Part shown: piece by piece, positions 28,588 to 37,383 of the stretch
Layout: each line of letters starts with the position of its first letter
How positions within the stretch are numbered: position 1 is the first letter of the stretch
NCBI RefSeq assembly: GCF_004005995.1
Contig: NZ_CP034767.1
Location: forward strand, 2,976,001 to 3,040,000
Length of the DNA stretch: 64,000 nt
Direction of reading: 5' to 3'
Source of the DNA: Devosia sp. 1566
GTDB taxonomy: Bacteria; Pseudomonadota; Alphaproteobacteria; Rhizobiales; Devosiaceae
Program-made: the position numbers and the translations under genes
The notes under the pieces: model-generated
Seen by the model: the letters and a program-made list of their open reading frames with translations, nothing else
Told to the model about the DNA's origin: nothing
The model's database searches: none

Positions 28588-29679
28588 ATGAACAAGTCGC
28601 TCGCACTTGCCCTCGGCACGCTCATGGTCGCGGCACCCGTCCTCGCCCAGGAAGAGCCCGTGCTCAATGTTTATAACTGGTCGGACTATATCGCCGAGGA
28701 CACCATCGCCAATTTCGAGGCGGAAACGGGGATCAAGGTCAATTACGACGTTTACGACACCAACGAGATCGTCGATGCCAAGCTTTTGGCCGGCTCGTCG
28801 GGCTATGACATCGTGGTGCCGAGCGGCAATTTCCTGCAGCGCCAGATCCAGGCCGGTCTGGTGCGTGAGCTCGACAAGTCGCAGCTGACCAATCTGGGCA
28901 ATCTTGATCCCGCAGTGATGGCGACTGCTGCCGACTTCGACCCGGACAATGCCCATGCCGTGCCCTATATGATCAACACGATCGGGCTGGGCTACAACAC
29001 CGCCAAGGTGGCGGAAGCGCTGGGCGCCGATACGCCGATCGACAGCTGGGATCTCCTGTTCAAGCCCGAGAACGCGGAAAAGCTCGCGAGCTGCGGCATT
29101 GCCGTGCTCGACAGCCCATCGGAAGTGGTGGGAATTGCCCTTCATTATCTCGGGCTCGATCCCAATTCGGAAAGCGAAGAAGACCTGGCCAAGGCCGAGG
29201 AACTGCTGACCGCAATCAAGCCTTCGATCCGCTACTTCAACTCGTCCCAGTATATCGATGACCTGGGCAATGGCGAAATCTGCCTGGCGCTGGGTTATTC
29301 GGGCGACGTATTCATTGCTGCCGATGCGGCAGAAGAAGCCGGCCAAGGCGTGGAGGTGGGCTATCTCATTCCCAAGGAAGGCGCGGGCACGCTGATCGAC
29401 TTCATGGCCATTCCCGTGGATGCGCCCCATCCCGAAAACGCCCACAAGTTCATCAACTACATCCTTGAGCCCGAGGTCGTGGCCGCGATCACCGATTACG
29501 TGTTCTATGCCAACCCCAACCTGCCCGCGACCGAGTTCGTGTCCGACGAGGTCAAGAACAATCCTGGCATCTACCCGCCAGCCGAAACCGTCGCCAAGGC
29601 CTTTGCCCTCACCGCGCATAGCCCCGAGTTCGAAGAACTCTTGACCCGCACCTGGACCCGCATCAAAACCGGCCAGTAA
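28588..29679 (+). CDS. potF: putrescine/spermidine ABC transporter substrate-binding protein
   Basis: 363 residues with a signal peptide (about 1-21, VAAPVLAQEE). The mature start VLNVYNWSDYIAEDTIANFEAETG is characteristic of PotF/PotD, and YNWSDY carries polyamine-contacting aromatic residues. It binds putrescine or a related polyamine in the periplasm and delivers it to the potHI permease. CAGGAGCT precedes the ATG. PotF versus PotD (putrescine versus spermidine) is judged from the overall motif pattern and is not certain. Confidence 0.9.
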   Translation: MNKSLALALGTLMVAAPVLAQEEPVLNVYNWSDYIAEDTIANFEAETGIKVNYDVYDTNEIVDAKLLAGSSGYDIVVPSGNFLQRQIQAGLVRELDKSQLTNLGNLDPAVMATAADFDPDNAHAVPYMINTIGLGYNTAKVAEALGADTPIDSWDLLFKPENAEKLASCGIAVLDSPSEVVGIALHYLGLDPNSESEEDLAKAEELLTAIKPSIRYFNSSQYIDDLGNGEICLALGYSGDVFIAADAAEEAGQGVEVGYLIPKEGAGTLIDFMAIPVDAPHPENAHKFINYILEPEVVAAITDYVFYANPNLPATEFVSDEVKNNPGIYPPAETVAKAFALTAHSPEFEELLTRTWTRIKTGQ

Positions 29680-29696
29680 CAATTCCCACCCATCGG

Positions 29697-29718
29697 GGGG
29701 CGGCCGCTGCGCCGCCCC
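29697..29718 (+). terminator. GC-rich hairpin between potF and potG
   Basis: GGGGCGGC pairs perfectly with GCCGCCCC across a 6-nt loop, 18 bp after the potF stop. There is no T-run beyond TT. It mirrors the hairpin after the sugar-binding-protein gene at 2490-2511 and probably sets differential expression of the binding protein. Confidence 0.55.
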
Positions 29719-29739
29719 TTCTGACTTTTCGAGTGCGCC

Positions 29740-30888
29740 ATGGCCAAGAAACCCCAGATCGCCGCCGACACCCGACCCTGGCGCGACCCGGCAGCCAAAC
29801 CCTTCGTGCGCATCAAGGACGTGACCAAGCGCTTCGGCGATGTGTACGCGGTCAACGAGGTGTCGCTCGACATCTTCCAGGGCGAGTTGTTTTGCCTGCT
29901 GGGCGGATCGGGATCCGGCAAATCGACGCTGCTGCGCATGCTGGCCGGTTTCGAGCAGCCAACCAGCGGCACCATCGAGATCGATGGGCAGGACATGACC
30001 GAGGTGGCCCCCTATAACCGCCCCGTCAACATGATGTTCCAGAGCTATGCCCTGTTCCCCCATATGAGCGTGGAACAGAACATCGCCTATGGCCTCAAGC
30101 GCGACCACCTGCCCAAGAACGAGATCGCCGACCGGGTCGAGGAACTGCTCAGCCTCGTCAAGCTCCAGGATTACGGCAAGCGCCGGCCGCACCAGCTCTC
30201 GGGCGGGCAGCGCCAGCGCGTGGCTCTCGCCCGTTCGCTGGCCAAGCGGCCAAAGCTGCTGCTGCTCGACGAGCCGCTGGGCGCGCTCGACAAGAAGCTG
30301 CGCGAGGAAACCCAGTTCGAGCTGGTCAAGATCCAGGAATCGCTCGGCGTCACCTTCATCGTCGTCACGCACGACCAGGAGGAAGCGATGACGCTGGCCA
30401 CCCGGATCGGGGTGATGAACTATGGCGAGATCGCCATGATCGGCGAGCCGACTGATATCTATGAATTCCCCAATTCGCGCTTCGTGGCCGGCTTTATCGG
30501 CTCGGTCAACATGGCCGAAGGCGTGGTGATCGACGACGAGCCCGACCATGTGCGCATTCGCTCGGCCGAGCTCGGTTGCGACATCTATGTCAGCCACGGC
30601 GTCGACTGCGCGCCCGACCAGATCCTGTGGTGGGCAGTGCGTCCCGAAAAGATCAGCCTTTCGCGCGAACAGCCCGAGGATGAGCACGACGCCAATGTCA
30701 CCAAAGGCATGGTGGAAGAAATCGGCTATCTGGGGGACATGACCGTCTACCAGATCCTGCTCGCCAGCGGGAAGCGCCTGCGGGTGACGCAAACCAATAC
30801 GGTGCGCGGCAATCCCGACGCGATCACCTGGGACGAGGAAGTGTATTGCGCCTGGGGTGGCAATGCCGGCTCGGTGCTGACGGTATGA
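29740..30888 (+). CDS. potG: putrescine/spermidine ABC transporter ATP-binding protein
   Basis: 382 residues. An N-terminal extension of about 25 residues leads to the ABC domain with Walker A GGSGSGKST, Q-loop MFQSYALFPHM, signature LSGGQRQR, Walker B LLLLDEP and switch VTHDQEEAM, then a TOBE domain (WWAVRPEKISLSRE). It energises polyamine uptake through PotH/PotI. The start is the ATG at 29740, 60 bp after potF. The next operon gene follows only after a 260-bp gap filled by GC-rich repeats. Confidence 0.93.
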   Translation: MAKKPQIAADTRPWRDPAAKPFVRIKDVTKRFGDVYAVNEVSLDIFQGELFCLLGGSGSGKSTLLRMLAGFEQPTSGTIEIDGQDMTEVAPYNRPVNMMFQSYALFPHMSVEQNIAYGLKRDHLPKNEIADRVEELLSLVKLQDYGKRRPHQLSGGQRQRVALARSLAKRPKLLLLDEPLGALDKKLREETQFELVKIQESLGVTFIVVTHDQEEAMTLATRIGVMNYGEIAMIGEPTDIYEFPNSRFVAGFIGSVNMAEGVVIDDEPDHVRIRSAELGCDIYVSHGVDCAPDQILWWAVRPEKISLSREQPEDEHDANVTKGMVEEIGYLGDMTVYQILLASGKRLRVTQTNTVRGNPDAITWDEEVYCAWGGNAGSVLTV

Positions 30889-30976
30889 TGGCCAACCCAG
30901 CCACAGCGGGGGTCGGTTCGATTGCGGCATTTGGCCAGCCGCCGAGCTTGGCGATGAGCCGGAATCCCCACCCCGT

Positions 30977-31075
30977 CCCTCCCCTCAAGGGGGAGGGTGT
31001 GGATCGGGGCTTGCTGTTATCAGTGCCCCACAGGCCGACCCCCTCCCCGGCCCTCCCGGCAAGGGGGAGGGAGGG
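30977..31075. repeat. pair of GC-rich palindromic repeat units inside the pot operon
   Basis: Two hairpin units lie in the potG-potH gap. The first is CCCTCCCC / GGGGAGGG with a 5-nt loop (30977-30997). The second is CCCTCCC / GGGAGGG (31051-31071) with extra flanking C- and G-runs. Both contain CAAGGGGGAGGG. They look like the dispersed palindromic elements common in rhizobial-type genomes. They separate the ATPase gene from the permease genes of one operon. Confidence 0.6.
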
Positions 31076-31149
31076 CAGAGCACCGGCATTGAGGCCGGGC
31101 AACATAGCGGCATCGCCGCACCTTGAGGACGTTCGCACCGGAGTTGGTC

Positions 31150-32100
31150 ATGTCCAGTTTTGACATCGACAATCCCGCGCCGCGCCGGCGGACCTGGACC
31201 ATGGTGGAGCGGGGGCTCGCCGCGGTTGGGATTTCTGGCAAGATGCTGGTGATCGCGGCACCTGCGATCTGGCTGACCGTTTTCTTCCTTGTGCCGCTGG
31301 TTGTGGTCTTCGGCATTTCGCTGTCGATCAAGCAGTTCGGCCGCCCACCTTATTCCGACCTCATCACCTTTGATGAGGAAGGCACGGTGCAGCTGACGCT
31401 GCACCTGACCAATTACCTGCGCCTGTTCACCGACAATCTTTATGTCGCCGCTTACCTGTCCTCGATCCGCATTGCCTTTATCTCGACGATCATCACGCTC
31501 CTGATCGGCTACCCTATGGCCTATGCCATTGCCCGGGCGCCTGATCGCTGGCGCAATATCCTCTTGATGCTGGTGATCCTGCCGTTCTGGACCTCGTTTT
31601 TGCTGCGCGTTTATGCGCTGACCGGCTTCATGCGCGGCAATGGCGTCATCAATCAGTTCCTTGGGCTGTTCGGCATCGAGCCGCTAGTGATGATGCAGAC
31701 CGATTTTGCCGTTTATGTCGGCATTGTCTATACCTACCTGCCCTTCATGATCCTGCCGCTCTACACCAATCTGGTGAAGCTGGACGGCGCCTTGCTGGAG
31801 GCTTCGGCCGACCTCGGCGCGCGGCCCTGGCGCACTTTCCTGTCGGTGACCATGCCGCTTTCCATGCCCGGCATCATTGCCGGCTCCATGCTGGTGTTCA
31901 TTCCCGCCATCGGCGAGTTCGTGATCCCCTCGCTGCTGGGCGGACCCTCGACCCTGATGATCGGGCGCGTGTTGTGGGACGAGTTCTTTGCCAACACCAA
32001 CTGGCCCCGGGCCGCGGCGGTGGCTGTTGCGATGCTGGTGGTTGTGGTGATCCCGATCATGCTGCTGCAAAAGGCGCAAGACGCCGTGGTGGAGAAATAA
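31150..32100 (+). CDS. potH: putrescine/spermidine ABC transporter permease
   Basis: 316 residues. One N-terminal helix (MLVIAAPAIWLTVFFLVPLVVVF region) plus five more, with the cytoplasmic EAA loop LEASADLGARPWRTFLSVT followed by MPLSMPG. It forms the inner-membrane channel with PotI. I chose the ATG at 31150, with GGAG 7 bp before it; a TTG at 31123 in frame is weaker. One base separates its stop from the potI start. Confidence 0.92.
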   Translation: MSSFDIDNPAPRRRTWTMVERGLAAVGISGKMLVIAAPAIWLTVFFLVPLVVVFGISLSIKQFGRPPYSDLITFDEEGTVQLTLHLTNYLRLFTDNLYVAAYLSSIRIAFISTIITLLIGYPMAYAIARAPDRWRNILLMLVILPFWTSFLLRVYALTGFMRGNGVINQFLGLFGIEPLVMMQTDFAVYVGIVYTYLPFMILPLYTNLVKLDGALLEASADLGARPWRTFLSVTMPLSMPGIIAGSMLVFIPAIGEFVIPSLLGGPSTLMIGRVLWDEFFANTNWPRAAAVAVAMLVVVVIPIMLLQKAQDAVVEK

Positions 32101-32101
32101 G

Positions 32102-32911
32102 ATGCGGCGCGGCTGGTTTTTGCCCATCGCAGCTTCGGTGGGTTTCGTATTTCTCTACGCGCCCATCATTTCGCTGGTGGTGTTCTCGTTCAATGAATCC
32201 CGGCTGGTGACGGTCTGGTCGGGCTTTTCCTTCAAATGGTATGGCGAGCTGTTCCGCGACCCACAGATGCTGGGTGCCGCGTGGCTGAGCCTGCAGATCG
32301 CCGCTGTCAGCGCCACCATCGCCTTGTTCCTCGGCACGCTTTGCGCCGTGGCGCTCGTGCGCTTCAAGCGTTTTCGCGGCCGCACCGTGCTCGCGGGCAC
32401 GGTATCGGCGCCGCTGGTGATGCCCGACGTGATCACGGGCCTCGCATTGCTGCTCTTGTTCGTGGCCATGGAAGGCACGCTGGGCTGGCCGGCGGGCCGG
32501 GGCATGCTCACCATCATCATCGCCCATTCCGTGTTCTGCATGGCCTATGTGACGGTGGTGGTGCAATCGCGCCTGTCCGACCTCGATCTCAGCCTCGAGG
32601 AAGCGGCGATGGACCTGGGCGCGACGCCGGTGCGGGTGTTTTTCGACATCACCCTGCCCATCATCGCCCCGGCCCTGGTTTCGGGCTGGCTGCTGGGCTT
32701 TACCCTGTCGCTAGATGACTTGGTGATCGCGAGCTTCGTGTCCGGCCCGGGCTCGTCCACCCTGCCCATGGTGATCTTTTCCAAGGTGCGACTGGGCGTG
32801 TCGCCCGATGTCAATGCGCTCGCGACCATCATCATCGGCATCGTGGCGCTGGGTGTGCTGGGCGCAACGCTGTTCCAGCTACGCTCACGCCCACATGCGT
32901 CAAGCCGTTAA
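32102..32911 (+). CDS. potI: putrescine/spermidine ABC transporter permease
   Basis: 269 residues with six predicted helices. The PotC/PotI-type start (FLPIAASVGFVFLYAPIISL, VVFSFNESRLVTVWSGFSFKWY) and the EAA loop LEEAAMDLGATPVRVFFDIT are clear. It pairs with PotH in the polyamine channel. Its ATG is one base after the potH stop, so translation is coupled. A short ORF with a perfect Shine-Dalgarno and then a strong terminator follow 88 bp downstream and may belong to the same transcript. Confidence 0.92.
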   Translation: MRRGWFLPIAASVGFVFLYAPIISLVVFSFNESRLVTVWSGFSFKWYGELFRDPQMLGAAWLSLQIAAVSATIALFLGTLCAVALVRFKRFRGRTVLAGTVSAPLVMPDVITGLALLLLFVAMEGTLGWPAGRGMLTIIIAHSVFCMAYVTVVVQSRLSDLDLSLEEAAMDLGATPVRVFFDITLPIIAPALVSGWLLGFTLSLDDLVIASFVSGPGSSTLPMVIFSKVRLGVSPDVNALATIIIGIVALGVLGATLFQLRSRPHASSR

Positions 32912-32966
32912 GTTCTCGTTCAGCAAGCCGTGATTGGACAAACCGACCCGGGCACCCCATCTTTCT

Positions 32967-32983
32967 CATATGTTCAACAAATG
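32967..32983. promoter_or_regulatory. near-perfect palindrome upstream of the 24-codon ORF
   Basis: CATATGTTCAACAAATG has arms that match at 7 of 8 positions around a central C. It ends 2 bp before the Shine-Dalgarno of the short ORF. It shares CATTTGTT (other strand) with the palindrome ahead of potF, so both may bind one regulator. It could also be an RNA element. Confidence 0.35.
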
Positions 32984-32999
32984 TGAAGGAGGTGATCCA

Positions 33000-33074
33000 A
33001 TGTCTATTGAGATTACGGCGCTCAACGAGAGCCTTGGATTTGGTGGTCTGGCAGGCGAGGTACGCCTCGGCTAA
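33000..33074 (+). CDS. 24-residue peptide ORF with a perfect 13-nt Shine-Dalgarno
   Basis: A 24-codon frame starting MSIEITALNESLGFGG and ending EVRLG. It is preceded by AAGGAGGTGATCC (32986-32998), the exact complement of the last 13 pairing bases of 16S rRNA, with 7 nt between the GGAGG core and ATG. A strong intrinsic terminator follows at 33113-33139. Between stop and terminator, CACCTCCT (33078-33085) can pair with the Shine-Dalgarno. No cysteine, no signal peptide, no amino-acid run. I do not recognise the peptide. It could be a small protein, a leader-like regulator or part of a structured RNA. Confidence 0.5.
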   Translation: MSIEITALNESLGFGGLAGEVRLG

Positions 33075-33112
33075 CAACACCTCCTCCGGCTTTGAGGCCG
33101 TTAAACTCAAGA

Positions 33113-33139
33113 AGGGCTGCCGCAAGGCGGCCCTTTTTT
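33113..33139 (+). terminator. intrinsic terminator after the pot operon / short ORF
   Basis: AGGGCTGCC and GGCGGCCCT form a 9-bp stem (one G-U pair) with a GCAA loop, followed directly by six T residues. This is the most typical Rho-independent terminator in the window. Confidence 0.85.
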
Positions 33140-33147
33140 GTTGCCCG

Positions 33148-33576
33148 TTAGACCGGCAGATCTTCCAGCTGCAATGAATCGGCAAGGCTGGTCCGATCGA
33201 GCACTGCCCGGGTAGCAAGGGTGACCCGCTCGAACACGTGGCGGATTTCGCATGACGCCTCATCGCGACAATCCTCGCAACGCCGGTACGCCGTCAGCGA
33301 CAGGCAGGGCAAGGGCGCGAGCGGCCCATCGATGAGGCGCAGCACTTCGCCAAACATCACCTCTTCGGGGGAACGCGCCAGCACATAGCCGCCAAGCCGG
33401 CCGCGACGGCTGGTGACGAGCCCGGCCCGCTTGAGCTCAAGCAGGATCTGTTCGAGGAACTTCTTGGGAATGCCCTGTTCCCGCGAAATCTCGCCAATCA
33501 TGCGCGATTCACCGCGCGCCGCCCGGCTGAGGGCAAGAAGGGCTCGCAGCGCATATTTGGCCTTTTGCGAGATCAT
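33148..33576 (-). CDS. Rrf2-family transcriptional regulator with Cys cluster
   Basis: 142 residues. A winged helix-turn-helix (SQKAKYALRALLALSR; IPKKFLEQILLELKRAGLV; RRGRLGGYVLARSP) is followed by four cysteines in PCLSLTAYRRCEDCRDEASC, the region that holds an Fe-S cluster in IscR, RirA and NsrR. It is therefore likely to sense iron, redox state or nitric oxide. Its 3' end faces the pot operon terminator. Its targets are unknown; the two palindromes around the pot operon are possible sites but untested. Confidence 0.88.
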   Translation of the reverse strand: MISQKAKYALRALLALSRAARGESRMIGEISREQGIPKKFLEQILLELKRAGLVTSRRGRLGGYVLARSPEEVMFGEVLRLIDGPLAPLPCLSLTAYRRCEDCRDEASCEIRHVFERVTLATRAVLDRTSLADSLQLEDLPV

Positions 33577-33588
33577 CGGGCTTGGCGC

Positions 33589-36219
33589 TTAGCCTCTCGG
33601 CTCGGGAGTCACAGGCGGCGCAACCGATGGACGGTCGGCTTCCCCGTCCTCGGGTTCCGGCGGCAGTTCGTCCAGTGACGGCAGGCTATCGCGGGGCTCG
33701 GGGGTAACCTCGGGCGGCTCGATGGGCGCGGCCGGCTCAGCGGGCAGCGCCGGCTCAGCGGGTGCGGTCGGCTCAGCAGGCATCGCGGGCCCACCGGCAG
33801 GCAACAGCGGCTCGGGAGCCTGGGGGGTGGACAGCATCGCACCGTGCTCGTGAGTCTCGGCCGCAGCGTCGTCGACGGGCGGCACCAGCAGATCAAGCGG
33901 CTCGGCGAGCGAAGCCGGCTCACCAACCTCCACCAGAGGCTCTTCGCGAACAACAGCCGCTTCGGCTGCGGACGGGTTGGCGGCGGGCGGCACAGCGGGC
34001 GCAGTTGCGGAACCGCCACCATCAACCAGCACCGGCGGCACCTGAGCCGTCTCCTGCGTCTCGGCAGTGGCGCTCGGGGCCCCAACAGGATGGGCGGCAA
34101 GCGGCTCGACAGGACCGAGTGCCTCGGCGAAAGCATCGGGCGCGTCAACATCGGTAAGGCTGTCGTTGAGCAACTCAGGCTCGGTTTCCATGAAATCGGG
34201 TTCGAGGGTTTCCCCGGCAAGGGTTGTGGCCAGCGGCTCGGTTTCCGTGGCTTCGGCGGCGGGGTCCGACTGGAGGCTCGCAGCCTCGAAATCGCCCAGC
34301 ACCGGCTCGGCACCCGCGGCGAGCGGAGCGCCCGCGACCTTGTGGAGGATGTTTTCGGTGGGGGCGAGCCGCGCTTCGGCCGCGCGCGCCTGGGCCGCGT
34401 ATTCCTGGGCAACGAGCCCATCATCGGCGCGCGCGCCACTGAGCCAGGCGAGCATGCCGGCGGCAATTTCGCGCTCGCCCATGATCACCGTATCGGCGCC
34501 ATGGCGCGTGAGGTGCTCGACCTCCTCGTCCGAATGGGCGCGGGCGATGATGCGGATGGCGGGATTGAGCTTGCGGCCCTGCTCCACCACAGTGCCGGCC
34601 TCGAAGCCATTGGGAATGGCGATCATCAGCGCTTCGGCGGCACCCAGATTGGCAAGCTTGAGCACATCAAGGCTCGCAGCATTGCCCACCACGACCGCTA
34701 TGTCCTTGGCGCGGGCAGCGGCCACGGCATGGTCGGTGTCTTCGATCAGCACCAGCTTGCCGGTAGGCTGCAGGGCGTCGGCGGCGACCCGGCCGACCCG
34801 GCCATAGCCCACCAGCACGGTGTGGCCGGTCAGAGTAACAGGCTCGGGGGCGTCATCGAGGTCCTGGGCGTCGCTTTCAACGCCAACCGCATTGGGCCGG
34901 TCGGTGGTCAGCGGGCCATCGGAAACGACTGGCCCCTCGCCCGGCTCGATGCGGATGTCGTCGTCGCGTGCCGAGCGGCGGCCGAACTGGGCTTCGAAGG
35001 TTGGCTTGAGCAGGTCAGCGCCCCAGAACACCAGTGGATTGAGCACGATGGAGATCAGCGCGCCGGCCAGGATCAGGTCCTGCCCTTCGGGCGGAAGGAT
35101 CGCCAGCGACACGCCGAGCGAAGCAAGGATGAACGAGAACTCGCCGATCTGCGCCAGCGACGCCGAGATGGTCAGCGCGGTGCCCACCGGGCGGCGGAAC
35201 AACAGCACGATGCCAAAGGCGGCGGCGGATTTGCCGATCAGGATGATGAACACGGTGGCCAGCACCGGCAGGGGATCGGTGATGATGATGGAAGGGTCGA
35301 ACAGCATGCCGACCGACACAAAGAACAGGACGGCAAAGGCGTCGCGCAGCGGCAGGGTTTCCTGGGCGGCGCGGTGGCTGAGCTCGCTTTCCGACAGGAT
35401 CATGCCGGCAAAAAATGCACCCAGCGCCAGCGACACACCGAACAGCACGGCTGAACCCAGCGCCACGCCCAGTGCAATGGCGAGCACCGCCAGCCGGAAC
35501 AGTTCGCGCGAGCCGGTATGGGCAGTGGCGTGCAGGGCCCAGGGGATGAGCCTCCGGCCAACGATCAGCATGAAGCCCACAAAGGCCGCGACCTTGACGA
35601 GGGTCAGGAACAGCACGCCCCAGATCCCGACTTCGGTGCGCAGCACGCGCTCGACAAACGACACGAAGGGATCATGGATGCCGCTATCGGTGCCATAAAG
35701 GCTGGCAATGGCGGGGATCAGCACCAGCGCCAGCACCATGGCCAGATCCTCGACGATCAGCCAGCCAACGGCGATGCGGCCCCGCTCGGTTTCAATCAAG
35801 CGGCGGTCCTGCAGGGCCTTGAGCAGCACGACCGTGGAGGCCACCGAAAGCGCGAGGCCAAACAGCAGGCCCGCGCCGATGCCCCAGCCCAGAACAATGC
35901 CCAAACCCAGTCCCAACAGTGTGGCAAAGCCGATTTGCACCAGCGCGCCGGGGATGGCGAGCGCGCGTACGCTCATCAGGTCCTTAAGGGAGAAATGCAG
36001 GCCCACCCCGAACATGAGGAGGATCACGCCCAGCTCGGCCAGTTCTGCCCCCAACGCCTGGTCGGCGACAAAGCCGGGCGTATTGGGGCCCACCAGAATA
36101 CCGGCAAACAGATAACCCACCAGCGGCGGGAGCCGGAAGCGATTGGCAATCATCCCGAAGATAAAGGCCAGCACCAGACCCGCGACGATCGTCGAGATCA
36201 GGGGGGTATCATGGTGCAT
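33589..36219 (-). CDS. CPA2-family cation/proton antiporter (YbaL/KefB-like) with long acidic tail
   Basis: 876 residues. About 1-390 is a Na/H-exchanger domain of 12 or so helices (PLISTIVAGLVLAFIFGMI start; LGAFFAGMILSESELSHRA motif of KefB/C). About 450-575 is an RCK/TrkA-N domain with the nucleotide site VLVGYGRVGRVAADAL. The last 250 or so residues are low-complexity, rich in Pro, Ala and Glu (AEPTAPAEPALPAEPAAP region), longer than in usual family members. It exchanges K+ or Na+ for protons at the inner membrane. The ATG at 36219 has GGAG upstream; a start 66 bp earlier is less likely. Confidence 0.9.
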   Translation of the reverse strand: MHHDTPLISTIVAGLVLAFIFGMIANRFRLPPLVGYLFAGILVGPNTPGFVADQALGAELAELGVILLMFGVGLHFSLKDLMSVRALAIPGALVQIGFATLLGLGLGIVLGWGIGAGLLFGLALSVASTVVLLKALQDRRLIETERGRIAVGWLIVEDLAMVLALVLIPAIASLYGTDSGIHDPFVSFVERVLRTEVGIWGVLFLTLVKVAAFVGFMLIVGRRLIPWALHATAHTGSRELFRLAVLAIALGVALGSAVLFGVSLALGAFFAGMILSESELSHRAAQETLPLRDAFAVLFFVSVGMLFDPSIIITDPLPVLATVFIILIGKSAAAFGIVLLFRRPVGTALTISASLAQIGEFSFILASLGVSLAILPPEGQDLILAGALISIVLNPLVFWGADLLKPTFEAQFGRRSARDDDIRIEPGEGPVVSDGPLTTDRPNAVGVESDAQDLDDAPEPVTLTGHTVLVGYGRVGRVAADALQPTGKLVLIEDTDHAVAAARAKDIAVVVGNAASLDVLKLANLGAAEALMIAIPNGFEAGTVVEQGRKLNPAIRIIARAHSDEEVEHLTRHGADTVIMGEREIAAGMLAWLSGARADDGLVAQEYAAQARAAEARLAPTENILHKVAGAPLAAGAEPVLGDFEAASLQSDPAAEATETEPLATTLAGETLEPDFMETEPELLNDSLTDVDAPDAFAEALGPVEPLAAHPVGAPSATAETQETAQVPPVLVDGGGSATAPAVPPAANPSAAEAAVVREEPLVEVGEPASLAEPLDLLVPPVDDAAAETHEHGAMLSTPQAPEPLLPAGGPAMPAEPTAPAEPALPAEPAAPIEPPEVTPEPRDSLPSLDELPPEPEDGEADRPSVAPPVTPEPRG

Positions 36220-36517
36220 GAAAGAACTCCGGGCTAACAACAAGGACAAGTGCAGGAATGACCCTGCTGCAAATTGGGGCATCACTGCGTGATCCGCAAG
36301 CGCCCGCTATCGGGAAAAGTGCAGCAATTAAATCGGTTTGGTCAGTTTGGCTGCAGCCCTCTCTTTGTTGATCAAGTTTGTCAGCGTGATGGCGAGCTTG
36401 ACTAAAGCGCAGGGGGCTCGCAAGGGTTGCGGCGGTGGCGAGGTTCAAGCGCCAGCGAACCGCGCGATCCCACCGATTGCCGCCGGGTTTCGCACCCTGG
36501 GCAGACACGGAGTGGCG
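36220..36517. other. divergent promoter region, antiporter / transglutaminase-like gene
   Basis: About 300 bp between divergent genes. I see no gene, clear promoter consensus or strong palindrome in it. The reading frame of the transglutaminase-like gene remains open into this region, but without a ribosome binding site. Confidence 0.4.
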
Positions 36518-37357
36518 ATGCGGTTATCCATTGGCTGTGAGATCGATTATGAGGTTTTCGACAACGCCACCTTGATCTTCAATGTCGAGGCGATGCATGG
36601 CGGGCGCCAGCGAATATTGAACGAGCGCATTGTGGTCACCCCACCATTCGTGACCGAGCAGTTTACCGCCAACGACACTGGCAACCGGTTCCGGCGCCTG
36701 ACGGCATCGGGTGGGGCGCTCAAGCTCCGCTATGACGCCCAGATCGTGCTTGATCCAGTGCTGGCGAACCCGGCCGATATTGGCGAAGTTCCGGTGGCGC
36801 AGCTGCCGCCCGAAACCCTCGGGTTTCTCAATCCCTCGCGATATTGTCCATCGGACCTCCTGGCCCGCTTTGCGTCGCGCCAGTTCGGCGATGTGGAGCC
36901 TGGCTTTGTCCGGGTGACCGAGATCTGCAACTGGATCCATGAGGAGGTCGATTACCTCGCCGGCTCCAGCGACACCTCAACAACGGCGGCCGACACCTTT
37001 GCCACGCGCGCTGGCGTGTGCCGCGACTTTGCGCATCTGGGCGTGACCTTTTGCCGGGCGCTCGGCATCCCCGCCCGCTTTGTGTCCTGTTATGCCTGGC
37101 AGCTGCAGCCGCAGGATTTCCATGCGGTGTTTGAGGCCTATCTCGGTGACCGCTGGTACTTGTTCGACCCCACGCGCATGGCGGCGCTTGACGGGCTGGT
37201 GCGGATCGGCTCGGGACGCGACGCAGCCGACACGGCCTTTGCTACGCTTTTTGGCAATGTGCAGTCGCGCGGAGTGCGCGTTTGGGCCGATGCGCTCGAT
37301 GCGGATACGGATGAACCCTGGACAGTGGATGCGGTCAGCGTCGCCGAACTCAGCTGA
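36518..37357 (+). CDS. transglutaminase-like protein (family with N-terminal beta domain)
   Basis: 279 residues. An N-terminal beta-rich domain (MRLSIGCEIDYEVFDNATLIFNVEA) precedes a papain-like transglutaminase core with the full triad: Cys in RAGVCRDFAHL, His in DFHAVFEAYLG and Asp in YLFDPTRMA. No signal peptide, so probably cytoplasmic. Such proteins may be amidases or peptide-bond isomerases and not cross-linkers. I chose the ATG at 36518 with GGAG 5 bp upstream. It is convergent with a second, different transglutaminase-like gene. Confidence 0.85.
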   Translation: MRLSIGCEIDYEVFDNATLIFNVEAMHGGRQRILNERIVVTPPFVTEQFTANDTGNRFRRLTASGGALKLRYDAQIVLDPVLANPADIGEVPVAQLPPETLGFLNPSRYCPSDLLARFASRQFGDVEPGFVRVTEICNWIHEEVDYLAGSSDTSTTAADTFATRAGVCRDFAHLGVTFCRALGIPARFVSCYAWQLQPQDFHAVFEAYLGDRWYLFDPTRMAALDGLVRIGSGRDAADTAFATLFGNVQSRGVRVWADALDADTDEPWTVDAVSVAELS

Positions 37358-37383
37358 ACCAGACGGCGCCCAGGGCCGAGCCT

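Noticed and set aside
28570..30930. Long minus-strand open frame opposite potF and potG
   Set aside because: The plus-strand genes have complete motifs and ribosome binding sites; the opposite frame has Gly/Asp/His-rich composition typical of antisense frames.
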